Source: DATEHQ01 sp035279525 (lineage in GTDB: Bacteria > Chloroflexota > Dormibacteria > Dormibacterales > Dormibacteraceae). Taken from it: 6,019 nt of DNA. How positions within the stretch are numbered: the stretch's first letter is position 1; every line of letters starts with the position of its first letter. Position numbers and translations under genes: made by a program. The notes below the pieces were generated by a model. That model was given only the letters and a program-made list of their open reading frames with translations, was not told the origin of the DNA and searched no databases. The stretch covers positions 1 to 6,019 of the forward strand of contig DATEHQ010000161.1 of NCBI GenBank assembly GCA_035279525.1, written 5' to 3'. Shown one piece after another: positions 5,440 through 6,019 of the stretch.

Positions 5440-6007
5440 CACCTCGTCGGCCCAGTCGGCGATCGCGCTGCTGGACGAGTCCGGGGCGGTGATCCGCGAG
5501 GAGCTCCACGCGTCGGGACGCACCTTCGATCTACCCGAAAGGTTTCGAGCGCTGGCCGCGGGTGAACGCATCGCCCGCGTCGGCGTGGCGACGGGACCCG
5601 GCTCCTTCACGGGGCTAAGGGTGGGAGCATCGTTCGCGGTCGGTCTGGCCCTGGGCCTGAGGGTCCCGCTAGCCCCCTTGCCCACCCTGGCCATCCAGGC
5701 GGCACGGAGCGACAACCCTGTGATGGCGGTTTCCGAGGCCGGGCGAGGCCGCGTGTACTTCCTGCCCCCCGGTGGCGCGGTTCGCCTCGGCGAGGCGTCC
5801 GAGCTTCCGCGCGATCACCCAGCCGCCGGCTGGCTGCGGGCCGAAACACGCGCCGCGCTGGAGGCTGCGGGCGTTCGGATGGCCGGCGACGACGGCCTCC
5901 GGACGTTCGGCGCGGCGGCGGCGAGGCTGATGAAATCCGCCCGCGACATCCCCTACGAAAGTGTCAAACTCGAATACATGCAGTCTTTTGCTGCTTCAAG
6001 CAGATGA
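5423..6007 (+). CDS. tsaB: tRNA t6A biosynthesis protein TsaB (short form)
   Basis: TsaB is the non-catalytic ASKHA-fold partner that dimerises with TsaD and is required for t6A37 formation. Starting at GTG 5423, inside the end of tsaE (17-base overlap), it gives 194 residues, against about 220-230 usually. The N-terminal lobe is clear: IFVVDTSSAQSAIALLD (2-18), then VGVATGPGSFTGLRVGASFAVGLALGL (53-79), the family hallmark. The second half is degenerate. The usual DARRGEVY is SEAGRGRVYF (104-113), so the DAR residues are missing. The helix after ELHASGRTF is short, and the C-terminus ends VKLEYMQSFAASSR, only loosely like the common P-x-YLR ending. Neighbour identity and the GPGSFTGLR motif make the assignment firm. 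Whether the C-terminal lobe still binds its partners normally cannot be judged. Confidence 0.9.
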   Translation: MIFVVDTSSAQSAIALLDESGAVIREELHASGRTFDLPERFRALAAGERIARVGVATGPGSFTGLRVGASFAVGLALGLRVPLAPLPTLAIQAARSDNPVMAVSEAGRGRVYFLPPGGAVRLGEASELPRDHPAAGWLRAETRAALEAAGVRMAGDDGLRTFGAAAARLMKSARDIPYESVKLEYMQSFAASSR

Positions 6008-6019
6008 TGGTGCAGATCA
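6004..6019 (+). CDS. Start of the next gene (truncated by window edge)
   Basis: ATG 6004 overlaps the tsaB stop (ATGA) and opens a frame reading MMVQI before the window ends; ATG 6007 would give MVQI. In related clusters tsaB is followed by rimI (ribosomal-protein acetyltransferase) or tsaD, but five codons cannot identify it. It is included because the overlap pattern matches every junction upstream in this block. Confidence 0.45.

Overview
This 6 kb window is high-GC bacterial DNA with strong G/C preference at third codon positions. It carries one tightly packed run of genes, all on the + strand. The gene set is core-cellular rather than accessory: a holo-ACP synthase fused to NAD(P)HX dehydratase, alanine racemase, a SigR-type ECF sigma factor with an RsrA-type zinc anti-sigma factor, thiamine-phosphate synthase (thiE), thiamine-monophosphate kinase (thiL), and the t6A genes tsaE and tsaB. 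An acpS / nnrD / alr / tsaE / tsaB order is, from general knowledge, typical of Actinomycetota and related high-GC phyla. The SigR/RsrA pair fits the same broad group, and an uncultured Chloroflexota/Dormibacterota-like lineage is equally possible. The sequence alone does not settle the phylum.

Layout. Positions 1-188 hold no credible gene. They contain three tandem copies of a short hairpin-forming unit (50-121), bracketed by a perfect 24-bp direct repeat (1-24 and 127-150), and a second hairpin with the same GCA loop (124-138). Positions 189-1418 encode the AcpS-NnrD fusion, and 1415-2488 encode alanine racemase, which apparently starts at a CTG codon overlapping the fusion's stop. The gap 2489-2635 is rich in signals: two TTTGATCAAA palindromes 42 bp apart, then a candidate SigR-type promoter (GGAAT-N19-GTT) with a 10-bp palindrome in its spacer. 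Positions 2636-3441 are the sigma/anti-sigma pair, overlapping by ATGA. After 36 bp come thiE, thiL, tsaE and tsaB (3478-6007). These overlap one another by 4, 23 and 17 bp, and the first codons of another overlapping gene lie at the right edge.

How the genes may work together. The first block serves acyl-carrier-protein activation, repair of damaged NAD(P)H and D-alanine supply for the cell wall. The second is a thiol-redox regulatory pair that may drive its own transcription. Only 36 bp separate it from thiE and no terminator is visible, so sigma-factor transcription could run on into thiamine-diphosphate synthesis and the tRNA t6A genes. That link is inferred from spacing only.

No mobile element, CRISPR array, RNA gene or wholly unknown protein was found. 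The points most worth checking are the AcpS-NnrD fusion, the non-canonical alr start, the paired palindromes with the candidate autoregulatory promoter, and the hairpin repeats at the left edge.
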